Source: Flavobacterium anhuiense (GTDB lineage: Bacteria > Bacteroidota > Bacteroidia > Flavobacteriales > Flavobacteriaceae). From it: a stretch of DNA of 64,000 nucleotides. The notes under the pieces were generated by a model that did no database searches, was not told the DNA's origin, and was given only the letters and a program-made list of their open reading frames with translations. Position 1 is the first letter of the stretch, and the number at the start of each line of letters is the position of its first letter. Shown piece after piece: positions 53,543-62,370 of the stretch. The DNA lies in NCBI RefSeq assembly GCF_900101855.1, contig NZ_FMVC01000008.1:122300-186299 (forward strand). The letters are read 5' to 3'. A program made the translations under genes and the position numbers.

Positions 53543-55933
53543 ATGAGAATAATTAAAAAAATCCTGCTGGCCTTATTGGTTCTTATAGTAATTCTTGCGA
53601 TTGGTTTGTGCGCCTATATTTTTCATTTAAAGCCTAAGTACGAAGGTTTATTAGAATTAAAAAATCTTAATAAAGAAACAACAGTCTATTTTGATGATTT
53701 TGGAGTGCCTCATATTTATGCAGATTCTGAAAAAGATGCCATGACGGCACTTGGTTATGTGCATGCGCAAGAAAGATTGTGGCAAATGGAATTGTTACGC
53801 CGAATTGCGCCAGGACGTCTTTCTGAAATTTTTGGTGGAGTTGCGCTAAAGAATGATAAATTTTTTGCTGGAATCGGAATTGAAGAAGCTTCGGCGAAAG
53901 CCATTGCAAAATTGGATAAAAACAGCGAAAGCTATAAACTCACTCAAGCTTATCTGGACGGAATTAATCAATATCTCGAAGAAGGAGTAACTCCGATAGA
54001 ATTTACTTTGGTTGGTGTAAAAAAACAGAAGTTTACCATAAAAGACGTTTATAATATTTTTGGTTATATGTCTTTTAGTTTTGCGATGGCTCAGAAAACA
54101 GATCCATTATTGACAGATATTAAAAATAAATACGGCGTTGCTTATTTGAAAGATTTAGGTATTGACGGAGAATTTAATACTACTAGAATTAAAATTTCAA
54201 AAGGGAAAAGTGAGGAATATACCGAGATTTCAAAATCTATAACCGCCATGTTGGATCAATCTCCGATTCCGCCATTTGTTGGAAGTAACAGCTGGGTTGT
54301 TGGTCCGCATAAATCAAAAACGGGAAAAGTTATTTTTGCCAATGATCCGCATATTGGGTTTTCGCAACCTGCAACTTGGTATGAAGCGCACATTGTAACG
54401 CCAAAACATGAATTATACGGCTGTTATTTGGCAGGAACTCCGTTTCCGCTTTTGGCTCACAACAGAGATTACGCTTACGGTTTAACGATGTTTGAAAATG
54501 ATGACATCGATTTTTATCAGGAAAAAAACAAAGCAGGCGATGCTTCTCAATATCAGACACCTACAGGCTTCAGTAAATATGAAATCAGAAAAAAAACGAT
54601 AAAAGTTAAAGATTCTTCAGATGTTGTTTTGGCAGTTAAAATTACGCGTCATGGTCCAGTTATGAATGATTTTATCGATCGTTTGGAAAAGAAAAATCCG
54701 ATTGCAATGTCTTGGACATACACAAGAGAACCGATTCAGATTTTAGACGCGGCTTACGGTCTTTCTCACGCTAAAAACACTACTGATTTTAAAAAATCTG
54801 TGAGTTTAATTGCTGCGCCTGGATTGAATGTAATGTATGGCGATGCTAAAGGAAATGTGGCTTGGTGGGCGAGCGGGAAATTGTACCGACATAATGAAGG
54901 TGTTAATACACATTTAATTTTAGACGGTTCAAGCGGTAAAGATGATATTACCAAATTTTTAGATTTTGAAGAAAATCCATCAGCTGAAAACCCAGTTTGG
55001 GGATATGTGTATTCTGCGAATAATCAGCCGGAAGCTATAGATAATGGCTATTTATATCCAGGATATTATCTGCCAGAAGATCGCGCCAAAAGAATCTCAG
55101 GAATTTTAGATGCAAAATCTGATTGGGATAAGGAAGCTATCAGCAAAATGATTTATGACAATACTTCTGATGTTGCTGTTGAGGTAGTTAAAAATTTGAT
55201 GGCAAATTTAGACAATAAATCGCTTTCGTATAATGAAAAAGAGGTTTTGGGAGTTTTAAAATCTTGGAAAGGAACAACAAATATTGAAGATGTTGCACCG
55301 ACGATTTACAACAAATGGATTTATCTGTATTTGAAAAATACATTTGAGGATGAAATGGGCAAAGACAATTTCAATTTATTTTTAGGAATTTCTCTCGGGA
55401 AACAAGTCATTGCGAACCAAATAAAAAATGAAAATTCGGTTTGGTGGGATAATATCAAAACCAAAAATGTGAAAGAAACGAGAACAGACGTTGTTTCAAA
55501 ATCATTTCACGATGCTGTTATTGCTTTGCAAAATCAGTTAGGAGAAAATATTTCAGAATGGAATTGGGGGAAAGTGCATACTGTAGAACACGAACATCCA
55601 TTAGGAAAAGTCAAAGCACTTCGCGGATTGTTTAATGTTGGGCCTTTCAATTCTCCAGGTTCAAATGAAGTAATCAATAATTTATTCTTCGGATTTAATG
55701 ATGAAGGAAAATATTACACCAAAGGCGGACCTTCAACAAGAAGAATTGTCGATTTTGCCGATGTAGAAAACAGCTGGAGCATTTTACCAACTGGACAATC
55801 TGGAAATCCTTTTAGCAAACATTACGATGATCAAGCTGAAATGTACAACGCAGGAAAGTTTAGAAAAATGAAACTGAACAAAGAGGAAATCGTAAAAGCA
55901 TCTACAAAATTAGTTTTTAAACCGAAGAAATAG
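53543..55933 (+). CDS. penicillin acylase family (Ntn-hydrolase) protein
   Basis: The 796-residue protein has an N-terminal membrane/signal segment (about 6-28), an alpha-chain region with YFDDFGVPHIYADSEKDA, a linker, and the predicted self-cleavage site before Ser248 in GSNSWVVGPHKS. After cleavage Ser248 would be the catalytic N-terminus of the beta chain. NDPHIGF and the C-terminal GQSGNPFSKHYDDQ are further family markers. The substrate may be acyl-homoserine lactones, other amides or peptides; this cannot be decided. Confidence 0.92.
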   Translation: MRIIKKILLALLVLIVILAIGLCAYIFHLKPKYEGLLELKNLNKETTVYFDDFGVPHIYADSEKDAMTALGYVHAQERLWQMELLRRIAPGRLSEIFGGVALKNDKFFAGIGIEEASAKAIAKLDKNSESYKLTQAYLDGINQYLEEGVTPIEFTLVGVKKQKFTIKDVYNIFGYMSFSFAMAQKTDPLLTDIKNKYGVAYLKDLGIDGEFNTTRIKISKGKSEEYTEISKSITAMLDQSPIPPFVGSNSWVVGPHKSKTGKVIFANDPHIGFSQPATWYEAHIVTPKHELYGCYLAGTPFPLLAHNRDYAYGLTMFENDDIDFYQEKNKAGDASQYQTPTGFSKYEIRKKTIKVKDSSDVVLAVKITRHGPVMNDFIDRLEKKNPIAMSWTYTREPIQILDAAYGLSHAKNTTDFKKSVSLIAAPGLNVMYGDAKGNVAWWASGKLYRHNEGVNTHLILDGSSGKDDITKFLDFEENPSAENPVWGYVYSANNQPEAIDNGYLYPGYYLPEDRAKRISGILDAKSDWDKEAISKMIYDNTSDVAVEVVKNLMANLDNKSLSYNEKEVLGVLKSWKGTTNIEDVAPTIYNKWIYLYLKNTFEDEMGKDNFNLFLGISLGKQVIANQIKNENSVWWDNIKTKNVKETRTDVVSKSFHDAVIALQNQLGENISEWNWGKVHTVEHEHPLGKVKALRGLFNVGPFNSPGSNEVINNLFFGFNDEGKYYTKGGPSTRRIVDFADVENSWSILPTGQSGNPFSKHYDDQAEMYNAGKFRKMKLNKEEIVKASTKLVFKPKK

Positions 55934-56017
55934 TTTTTGCTTTCAAAGTTTCAAGTTTTCAGGTTACAATCTTTGTCAAAGTTTCGAACTTTGACAAAGA
56001 TAAGCGCAAAGAAAAAA

Positions 56018-56050
56018 CTTAGAACCTAAGTATCTCAGAACCTTAGCATC
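56018..56050. repeat. CTTAGAACCTAAG / CTCAGAACCTTAG repeat
   Basis: AACTTAGAACCTAAGTATCT followed by CAGAACCTTAGCATCTTA belongs to the family at 27797-27835 and 30596-30630. It lies between convergent genes. Confidence 0.5.
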
Positions 56051-56494
56051 TTATTTAGAAACATATTTCCCCTTCACAATATCATCAGCAAAAATGTTTA
56101 GATTATTAATAAGCACTTTATTATTGGTCATTACATTTTGGGACTGATAAGCGGTGTCTTTTTCGTAAGCTTTTAATAAAATTTCCAATTCAACTTCGTC
56201 AAAAACAACAAAACTATTGTAGATGGCATCTCTGAAATTTTTGTAATTGATACTTTGCGTAATTTCCATCGCTTTTTGTTCGTTCCAACCTTCTTTTGCT
56301 GAAGCTTCATTTATTTTAGATAAACAAAAATCAATCACATAATTTTTGTAGCGAGTTGCCTCAACAATTTTATCAATTATAATCTTGTTTTGCTGACTTG
56401 GCATCAGCGGCTGACTGTTTTGCGATAAAGATTTAGAAGAAATAAAAAGACATACCAATACAGCTAAGAAACTGTGATTTTTTAGATTTTTCAT
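56051..56494 (-). CDS. exported helical protein of unknown function
   Basis: The 147-residue protein has a signal peptide (about 1-25, ending KSLSQ) and a mostly helical mature part with ATRYKNYVIDFCLSKIN and VVFDEVELEILLKAYEKD. I do not recognise the family. The upstream neighbour on the same strand is the serine hydrolase gene, separated by a terminator. Confidence 0.72.
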   Translation of the reverse strand: MKNLKNHSFLAVLVCLFISSKSLSQNSQPLMPSQQNKIIIDKIVEATRYKNYVIDFCLSKINEASAKEGWNEQKAMEITQSINYKNFRDAIYNSFVVFDEVELEILLKAYEKDTAYQSQNVMTNNKVLINNLNIFADDIVKGKYVSK

Positions 56495-56582
56495 AGGTCA
56501 TTCAGTTATTTTGGGTGAGCTAAAATAGCATTTAAAAAAAATAATTCACCGAATTTGGATGTCCCAAGTTGTAACAAAAAAA

Positions 56583-56620
56583 GCTCCGAAAAATAGATTT
56601 TATATCTACTTTTTCGGAGC
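56583..56620 (-). terminator. terminator of the serine hydrolase gene
   Basis: GCTCCGAAAAA (56583-56593) pairs with TTTTTCGGAGC (56610-56620). On the minus strand a run of T follows. It lies 35 bases past the hydrolase stop. Confidence 0.8.
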
Positions 56621-56654
56621 CATTTATAAGAATTTAATCTACAATTATTTGCCT

Positions 56655-58103
56655 TTATTTTTTAGAAAGCTCTTCCAAAACTTTTTTCCCGCCTTCATTT
56701 GTAGGATCCAATTCAACAGATTTTTTATAGTTGACCATCGCTAATTTCTTGTCTCCATCAGCCAAATACGCTTCACCTAAACTATCATAAACATTTCCAG
56801 ATTTTGGGAAAGCTTCTACATTGATTTTGAAAACTTCAATCGCTTCTTTCTTTTTTCCAGTTTGCAATAATTGATATCCAACTCTATTCATGTCACCTTC
56901 TTTAATGGCATAGGTTGGATCGTTTTTTAGCTTTTTGTAGGCTTCTGTTCCAGCCGTTGCACCTTTTTCATTATAAATATCTAATAAGTCAAGAGCCAAT
57001 GATTTTTTGGGCTGATTAAAAGGCTGGTTGTATAAAATAGCGCGAATTGCTGTATTCATTTCTCCCAAAACAGTTCCGCCAGTGTTATTCAATAAAACAA
57101 CAAGATTCTTGTCTTTAGGAATACGCGAAATAATAGTATTAAATCCGTTGATGCCACCACCGTGCTCCACAACAGTCAATTTATCGTTTCCGTTTGGCAC
57201 TTCATAAGTTGACCATCCGTATCCGTAAAAACCATTCCAAGCTTTAATGTAAGGTTTAAATAAAGATTCCATTGATTTTTGAGAAAGCAATTTATTTGTA
57301 TAAAGTGCCTGATCCCATAAATACAAATCTTCTACAGTAGAATACAAAGATCCAGCGGCGTACGGAATGCTCATGTCAAGATAAGGAGCGTTGACAATTT
57401 TCTTTCCTTCTTTTTCATAACCTGCAGCTCTATTTTTTATAATAACCTCGCTATGATCGTAACCAGTATTAACCATTTTTAGAGGTGTAAAAATCGTTTG
57501 TTGCAGATTCTGCTCATACGATTTGCCAGTAATTTTTTCGATAATATAGCCCAATAGAAAATAACCGGAATTGCTATAGTTGAACTTTTCACCCGGAGCA
57601 AAATCTAGCGGAAGACTAGAAAATGTTTTTACAAAAGCTTCTGGAGTATAAGGATTTCTGGCTTTTTCTTTTAAAAAATTTGGTGCATTGGTATAATTTG
57701 GAATTCCAGAGGTATGAGTCAATAAATGATGAATCGTAATTTTATTGCCATTTTCCTTTGGATAATCCGGAAGATAAGTAGTAATAGGAACATCTAGTTT
57801 GATTTTTCCTTCTTCTGCCAGTTTTACAATTAAGAGGGCAGTAAATTGTTTACTGATAGAACCCAATCTGAATTTGGTATCAGGCTGATTTGGAATATTC
57901 CATTCCATGTTGGCAGAGCCAAATCCTTTTTTAAAAATTACCTTTCCGTTTTCGGCTACTAAAGCAGAACCGTTAAATTGTCCGTATTCATTGTATTTGT
58001 TTAAAAGCTGTTCGATTTGCTGCGCTTTATCTTGAGCAAATGTGCTGAATGCCGTAAACTGGAAGGCAAAAAAAAGTGCAATAAGTTTGATTGATTTCTT
58101 CAT
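56655..58103 (-). CDS. beta-lactamase-fold serine hydrolase with C-terminal TPR
   Basis: The 482-residue exported protein (signal ending TFAQD) has the class C/DD-peptidase triad motifs: SISKQFTALL (SxxK), FNYSNSGYFLLG (YxN) and VEHGGGINGF (HxG). The last about 110 residues contain TPR-like repeats (AIEVFKINVEAFPKSGNVYD, then LGEAYLADGDKKLAMVNYKK). The fold hydrolyses amides or esters; the target is unknown. Confidence 0.92.
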   Translation of the reverse strand: MKKSIKLIALFFAFQFTAFSTFAQDKAQQIEQLLNKYNEYGQFNGSALVAENGKVIFKKGFGSANMEWNIPNQPDTKFRLGSISKQFTALLIVKLAEEGKIKLDVPITTYLPDYPKENGNKITIHHLLTHTSGIPNYTNAPNFLKEKARNPYTPEAFVKTFSSLPLDFAPGEKFNYSNSGYFLLGYIIEKITGKSYEQNLQQTIFTPLKMVNTGYDHSEVIIKNRAAGYEKEGKKIVNAPYLDMSIPYAAGSLYSTVEDLYLWDQALYTNKLLSQKSMESLFKPYIKAWNGFYGYGWSTYEVPNGNDKLTVVEHGGGINGFNTIISRIPKDKNLVVLLNNTGGTVLGEMNTAIRAILYNQPFNQPKKSLALDLLDIYNEKGATAGTEAYKKLKNDPTYAIKEGDMNRVGYQLLQTGKKKEAIEVFKINVEAFPKSGNVYDSLGEAYLADGDKKLAMVNYKKSVELDPTNEGGKKVLEELSKK

Positions 58104-58455
58104 AATGGATTGATTATGTTTTTTAAGATTGGTGAAAATGATTCGCTTTTTGATTGATGATTGAAACTTTGTAATAAAAAGATATTCAGTGTGTTAAATC
58201 AAAAATATGATTTTTTTACTGAATAAATAAATGTCCTAGAATTTTAGACGATTGATTTGCGATTTGGTTTCAATAAAAAGCAGTTTTTTTTATTTTTTTT
58301 AGAATATAAAAAATCAGAGCACAGACCAAAGCAACTTTTATCGCGGGTCTATGCTCATAACTAACAAATATTTTTAGGTAAATTAAGCCGTTAGAATTTT
58401 GCTTATATACAATAATACAAGGATAAATAATTTTAGCATAATGATTAAATTAAGT
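58104..58455. other. 352-base spacer with a minus-strand terminator at 58317-58356
   Basis: GAGCACAGACC (58317-58327) and GGTCTATGCTC (58346-58356) form a stem with one wobble. On the minus strand it is followed by T residues and fits as terminator of the gene ending at 58456. The rest is AT-rich with no credible coding frame; the serine hydrolase promoter must lie near 58104-58200. Confidence 0.6.
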
Positions 58456-59004
58456 CTATTGCTTCGAGTTTACAGCAGAATGATCATAGCTTAAAGCTCG
58501 TTTTAATTTCCACTCATTATTTTCTAAAATCCACAAATGGGTAAATTTGGCTTTGCCTACAAGTTTTTCGTTTTTCTTTAATAAAGGTTCTCCTTTTGTG
58601 GCAGTAGTTTCATAAAACTGATGAATTCCAATTTGTATTGCGGCGTACAAAACACCTTTTTTGTATAAAGGATAAATCTCAGTGCTTCCTGCAACCAATT
58701 CTCTTCTTGACCGATACGTTTCTTGCGAACCGCATAATCCGTTTTTAAAACTTTTTAAAAAATCTGCTTTATTTGAAAACCCGTCTTTGTCATGATAAAA
58801 TTCAAGTTCGTCACTAAATAAGTTTTCAAATTGTTTTATATCGCAAGTATTAAAACCGATGTCAAAGAGAAGACTGTCTTTTGCCATAATGGTTTTATAC
58901 AAAATGGAATTTTTAGATTCTTGAGAAAACCCAAGTTGGGTTTGGATAAAGAAAATTCCAATTAAAAGAAATTTTAGCTTAATATTAGATTGATTAATTT
59001 TCAT
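58456..59004 (-). CDS. exported NTF2-like (DUF4440-type) protein
   Basis: From the ATG at 59004 the protein has 182 residues with a signal peptide (about 1-28, ending LGFSQ). An NTF2-like domain follows with AKDSLLFDIGFNTCDIKQFE, LFSDELEFYHDKDGF and a C-terminal THLWILENNEWKLKRALSYD. An upstream in-frame start is possible but would put charged residues before the signal. It lies downstream of an AraC gene on the same strand. Confidence 0.8.
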   Translation of the reverse strand: MKINQSNIKLKFLLIGIFFIQTQLGFSQESKNSILYKTIMAKDSLLFDIGFNTCDIKQFENLFSDELEFYHDKDGFSNKADFLKSFKNGLCGSQETYRSRRELVAGSTEIYPLYKKGVLYAAIQIGIHQFYETTATKGEPLLKKNEKLVGKAKFTHLWILENNEWKLKRALSYDHSAVNSKQ

Positions 59005-59078
59005 TTGTGATTGATTATTTGATTGATTCAACAAAAGTAATTCAATCAAAACTCACAAAATTGTACAAATGCGAAAAC

Positions 59079-59873
59079 TTATCTTTTATGAGAAAGAAAA
59101 TATGAATTTGGATCGAATGTTTTCGGAGTAATTTTCGTTACATCTTTAAACTTTCTTATAAAATGGGATTGATCAAAATATTTATTGTAAAGCGCAATAT
59201 CGGTCAGTTTTAATTTTTCTAAATCAGAATTCACCATTTGATCAACAGATTTTCGGAACTTTAAAATTTGAATATATTTTTTAATTGTTAATCCAGTTGC
59301 CGTTTTAAACTTAATCTGAAGCAATCGCTGTGATAAATTTAATAGTTTTCCGATTTCTGAAACCGAGATTTCATCTTGATGAAGCCTTATAATCTCACAG
59401 ATTTTCTCAATGGTATTTTTCTCTGAATGCAAATCAAATAAAGCTTCAAAATAAGTATTTATTGTATTTAATATAATTTCTATATCGGAGCCAATCTGAA
59501 TTTTAAAGGGTAGCTCTTCGGGATTAATTTTGATGATGGAATCGGTAAAATTGCTTAAATCATATTTAGGAAACATCGAAAGTGTCCATGTATGAAACTG
59601 AATGATGGTAACTTTTGTTTTCGGATAAATATTGACCAGAACTTTATTAGTCATTTGCGAACAAAAGTAAACACCTTCGTTCATCTCATATTTGGCTTTA
59701 CTCGTATGAACTTCGATGGAATTTCCAGTTACAAAAGCGAGATTGAAACAGCCGTTTGGCAGAACAAGTTTGTTTTCGATCAGGCTTTCGCCAATGCTGT
59801 TGTCCAAACACCAAATTTTATTGACGAATCTTTCTGTTTTTTGAGATACGTAATGTTCTGAATATAGCTGCAT
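59079..59873 (-). CDS. AraC-family transcriptional regulator
   Basis: The 264-residue protein has an N-terminal beta-rich ligand-type domain (about 1-150) and a C-terminal AraC domain with ISVSEIGKLLNLSQRLLQIK and the second HTH LTDIALYNKYFDQSHFIRKF. It has no membrane segments, unlike the AraC genes at 2776-4887. It is divergent from the DUF1254/DUF1214 gene, with a perfect palindrome between them. Confidence 0.9.
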   Translation of the reverse strand: MQLYSEHYVSQKTERFVNKIWCLDNSIGESLIENKLVLPNGCFNLAFVTGNSIEVHTSKAKYEMNEGVYFCSQMTNKVLVNIYPKTKVTIIQFHTWTLSMFPKYDLSNFTDSIIKINPEELPFKIQIGSDIEIILNTINTYFEALFDLHSEKNTIEKICEIIRLHQDEISVSEIGKLLNLSQRLLQIKFKTATGLTIKKYIQILKFRKSVDQMVNSDLEKLKLTDIALYNKYFDQSHFIRKFKDVTKITPKTFDPNSYFLSHKR

Positions 59874-59957
59874 TCTTTTCGAATTGAATTTTCTTGTTTG
59901 ATTCCAAAGTTAAACCAAAAAAAGAAGCATTTTGGTTGATGCAATAGTTAAAAAAAT

Positions 59958-59981
59958 GGTTTCATTTTATAAAATGAAACC
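59958..59981. promoter_or_regulatory. 24-bp perfect palindrome between divergent genes
   Basis: GGTTTCATTTTA (59958-59969) is followed immediately by its exact reverse complement. It sits between the AraC gene (start 59873) and the DUF1254/DUF1214 gene (start 60069). It could be an operator for a dimeric regulator or an RNA hairpin. Confidence 0.5.
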
Positions 59982-60068
59982 GAATAGATCATTCAGAATA
60001 GCTTTCGCCTACTGCTATAGTTTATTTTTGATAGGAAATTCAAAGTTTAATTAATTAACTGAAATGCG

Positions 60069-61514
60069 ATGAAAAAAGATATTCTTAGTATATTTTTATT
60101 GATATGCTTTATTACAGCCTGCAAAAAAGAAGATAAAGATACTGTTGTTAATCAGAACGAAAAAACGTCTCAAACTAGTTTTCAGTCTGAAAACATAAAA
60201 GAAAAAATACTATACAACAGAGCGGTTGAGGCTGCTATCTGGGGATTGCCGGCAGTAAATTTTCAACTTATGTATAAAGGGATGGAAAAACTTAACGGAT
60301 CCTATAATCAAATAGTGTATTGGCCAGGCTTGTTAAGCTGGAAGAACCAAACTTTGACCCCAAATCCTGATGTAATTTATTTAATGCCTTTTTTTAACAC
60401 CGAAAAAGGTCCAGTTGTTTTAGAAATTCCTCCTGCTGATTCTGGGGTTTTTAACGGAAGCGTAATGAACTATTGGCAGGCCGCCATTGAAGATGTTGGC
60501 CCAGGCGGAATGGACAAGGGAAAAGGTGGAAAATATATTATTCTTCCGCCAGGTTATGATAAGAGTAAAGTTCCAGCGGGTTATTTTGTTATGCAATCTG
60601 ATACTTATCGAGGTTATGCGCTTTTGCGTTCGGTGCTTAAAAGCGGAAGTTCCGCAGATGTAAAATCAGCTGTCGATTATGGAAGAAGAGTTAAATTATA
60701 TCCATATTCTGAAGCTTCAAATTCACCACAAACGAAATTTGTAGACGCTAGTAAAGCAGAATTTAATTCAGTTATTCAATATGATAATAGTTTTTATCAG
60801 GCATTAAACGAAATTGTGCAGGAAGAGCCATTCTTAGAGCGTGACAGAGCTATGATTGATGCCTTAAGAACAATTGGGATCGAACGTGGGAAACCTTTTT
60901 CGCCAGATGCAAAAACAAAAGAAATATTTAATGCGGCTGCTAAAGATGCAAAAGAATATTTATTGTCCATTTATGAAAATACGAAACCATTTTATGAAGG
61001 AACTAATTGGTTTTTTCCAGCAAGCGACGAATATAAAATGAGTGTGATGACAGGATATCAAAAATCAGAAATTTATCCTATTGATAATAGAGCAGTTTGC
61101 TACATGATGGCTTTCTTCAGTGCGAAGCACATTGGGGAATCTCAATATTATCTTTTAGCTTTAAAAGATAAAGATGGCAATTTCTTAAGAGGAAGCTCAT
61201 CTTACAAAGTTATTGTTCCTGCGAATGTTCCAGTAAAACAATATTGGTCTATTACGGTGTATAATCGAGAGACTCATACGTTTATTCGAAATTCAAAATG
61301 GGCAGCGCGTTCTTCGCAAACGCCAGGCATTAAAAAGAATACAGATGGAACGGTAACTCTGTATTTCGGACCAAAACCTCCGCCTGAAGGAGAGAGCAAT
61401 TGGGTTCCGACAGATCCAAATGGAGATTTCGAGTTATTGGCAAGGTTCTATGGACCAACAAAAACACTTTATGATCAGTCTTGGAAATTAAATGATGTGG
61501 AAAAGGTAAATTAA
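60069..61514 (+). CDS. DUF1254/DUF1214-domain lipoprotein
   Basis: The 481-residue protein has a lipoprotein signal (Cys at about 18 in FITACKKED), an N-terminal DUF1254 region (EAAIWGLPAVNFQLMYKGM, WKNQTLTPNPDVIYLMPFF) and a C-terminal DUF1214 region (YWSITVYNRETHTFI, VTLYFGPKPP). The family is widespread and its function is not established. It is divergent from an AraC gene. Confidence 0.92.
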   Translation: MKKDILSIFLLICFITACKKEDKDTVVNQNEKTSQTSFQSENIKEKILYNRAVEAAIWGLPAVNFQLMYKGMEKLNGSYNQIVYWPGLLSWKNQTLTPNPDVIYLMPFFNTEKGPVVLEIPPADSGVFNGSVMNYWQAAIEDVGPGGMDKGKGGKYIILPPGYDKSKVPAGYFVMQSDTYRGYALLRSVLKSGSSADVKSAVDYGRRVKLYPYSEASNSPQTKFVDASKAEFNSVIQYDNSFYQALNEIVQEEPFLERDRAMIDALRTIGIERGKPFSPDAKTKEIFNAAAKDAKEYLLSIYENTKPFYEGTNWFFPASDEYKMSVMTGYQKSEIYPIDNRAVCYMMAFFSAKHIGESQYYLLALKDKDGNFLRGSSSYKVIVPANVPVKQYWSITVYNRETHTFIRNSKWAARSSQTPGIKKNTDGTVTLYFGPKPPPEGESNWVPTDPNGDFELLARFYGPTKTLYDQSWKLNDVEKVN

Positions 61515-61518
61515 TTCA

Positions 61519-61550
61519 AAAATAACCCGGTTTTAAAGCTGGGTTATTTT
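61519..61550. terminator. bidirectional terminator
   Basis: AAAATAACCC (61519-61528) pairs with GGGTTATTTT (61541-61550), between convergent genes. Confidence 0.82.
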
Positions 61551-61562
61551 TTATCAAAATGT

Positions 61563-62156
61563 TTAAATGAATTCTGAAAAATTTTCTCTCTTAGTATTTT
61601 TCCATTCCTCTAAAATAATACTGAAATAAACATCATCCTTACTTTTCCCTTCAGAATCGACATAATTGTTTCTAAAAACGCCTTCTTTTACGGCGCCTAA
61701 TTTTTCAATAGCTTTTTGAGATTTTAAATTTTCAAGATCGGCACTGAATTGTATTCTTCGAAATTGAATATTTTCAAAACCAAAATTCAATAATTCATAT
61801 TTACACGCTTTGTTTAAACCAGTTCCCTGAAAATCTTTGCCGTACCACGTCCACCCAATTTCACATTTTTGACTTGCATGGTTTAGATAACCGTAACGAG
61901 TACTTCCAGCAACTCGGTTTGTTGCTTTGTCAATAATAAGAAATGGATAACAAATTCCGTCTGCTTTTTGTTTTAATGTACTCTTTATATAGTTTTCAAA
62001 ATCTTCATCGTTGCGAACATACATTCCCATATACTTCCAGATTTCATCATCAAAAATAATTTCCTTGAGTTCTATGTTTCTTTTGCTTTCAAATGGAATT
62101 AAAAGCACTTTTTCATTCTCTAATATAATGTCTGACTTTAGAATTTCGCTGTTCAT
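61563..62156 (-). CDS. GNAT-family N-acetyltransferase (RimJ/RimL type)
   Basis: The 197-residue protein shows the RimJ/L-like pattern: RVAGSTRYGYLNHASQKCEI, then WTWYGKDFQGTGLNKACKYE for acetyl-CoA binding, and FSADLENLKSQKAIEKLGA. The acceptor may be a protein N-terminus or a small molecule. It is a single gene. Confidence 0.9.
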   Translation of the reverse strand: MNSEILKSDIILENEKVLLIPFESKRNIELKEIIFDDEIWKYMGMYVRNDEDFENYIKSTLKQKADGICYPFLIIDKATNRVAGSTRYGYLNHASQKCEIGWTWYGKDFQGTGLNKACKYELLNFGFENIQFRRIQFSADLENLKSQKAIEKLGAVKEGVFRNNYVDSEGKSKDDVYFSIILEEWKNTKRENFSEFI

Positions 62157-62370
62157 GAATTTTGAGTTTAACTTATGGAATAATTTAGCACAAAACTAAT
62201 TGTTTAATTTTTGTAAATAAATTTAATAAAATAACATTTTGTTATATTTTTAAATTACTAAAAAACGAGGTAAATCTTCGGAAATGAATATTTACAACAT
62301 TTGTTCGTTTATTTTAAGGCTCATGTACAATTATTAGTTATTTTTACGACCCAATATTAGATTTTCCTCG

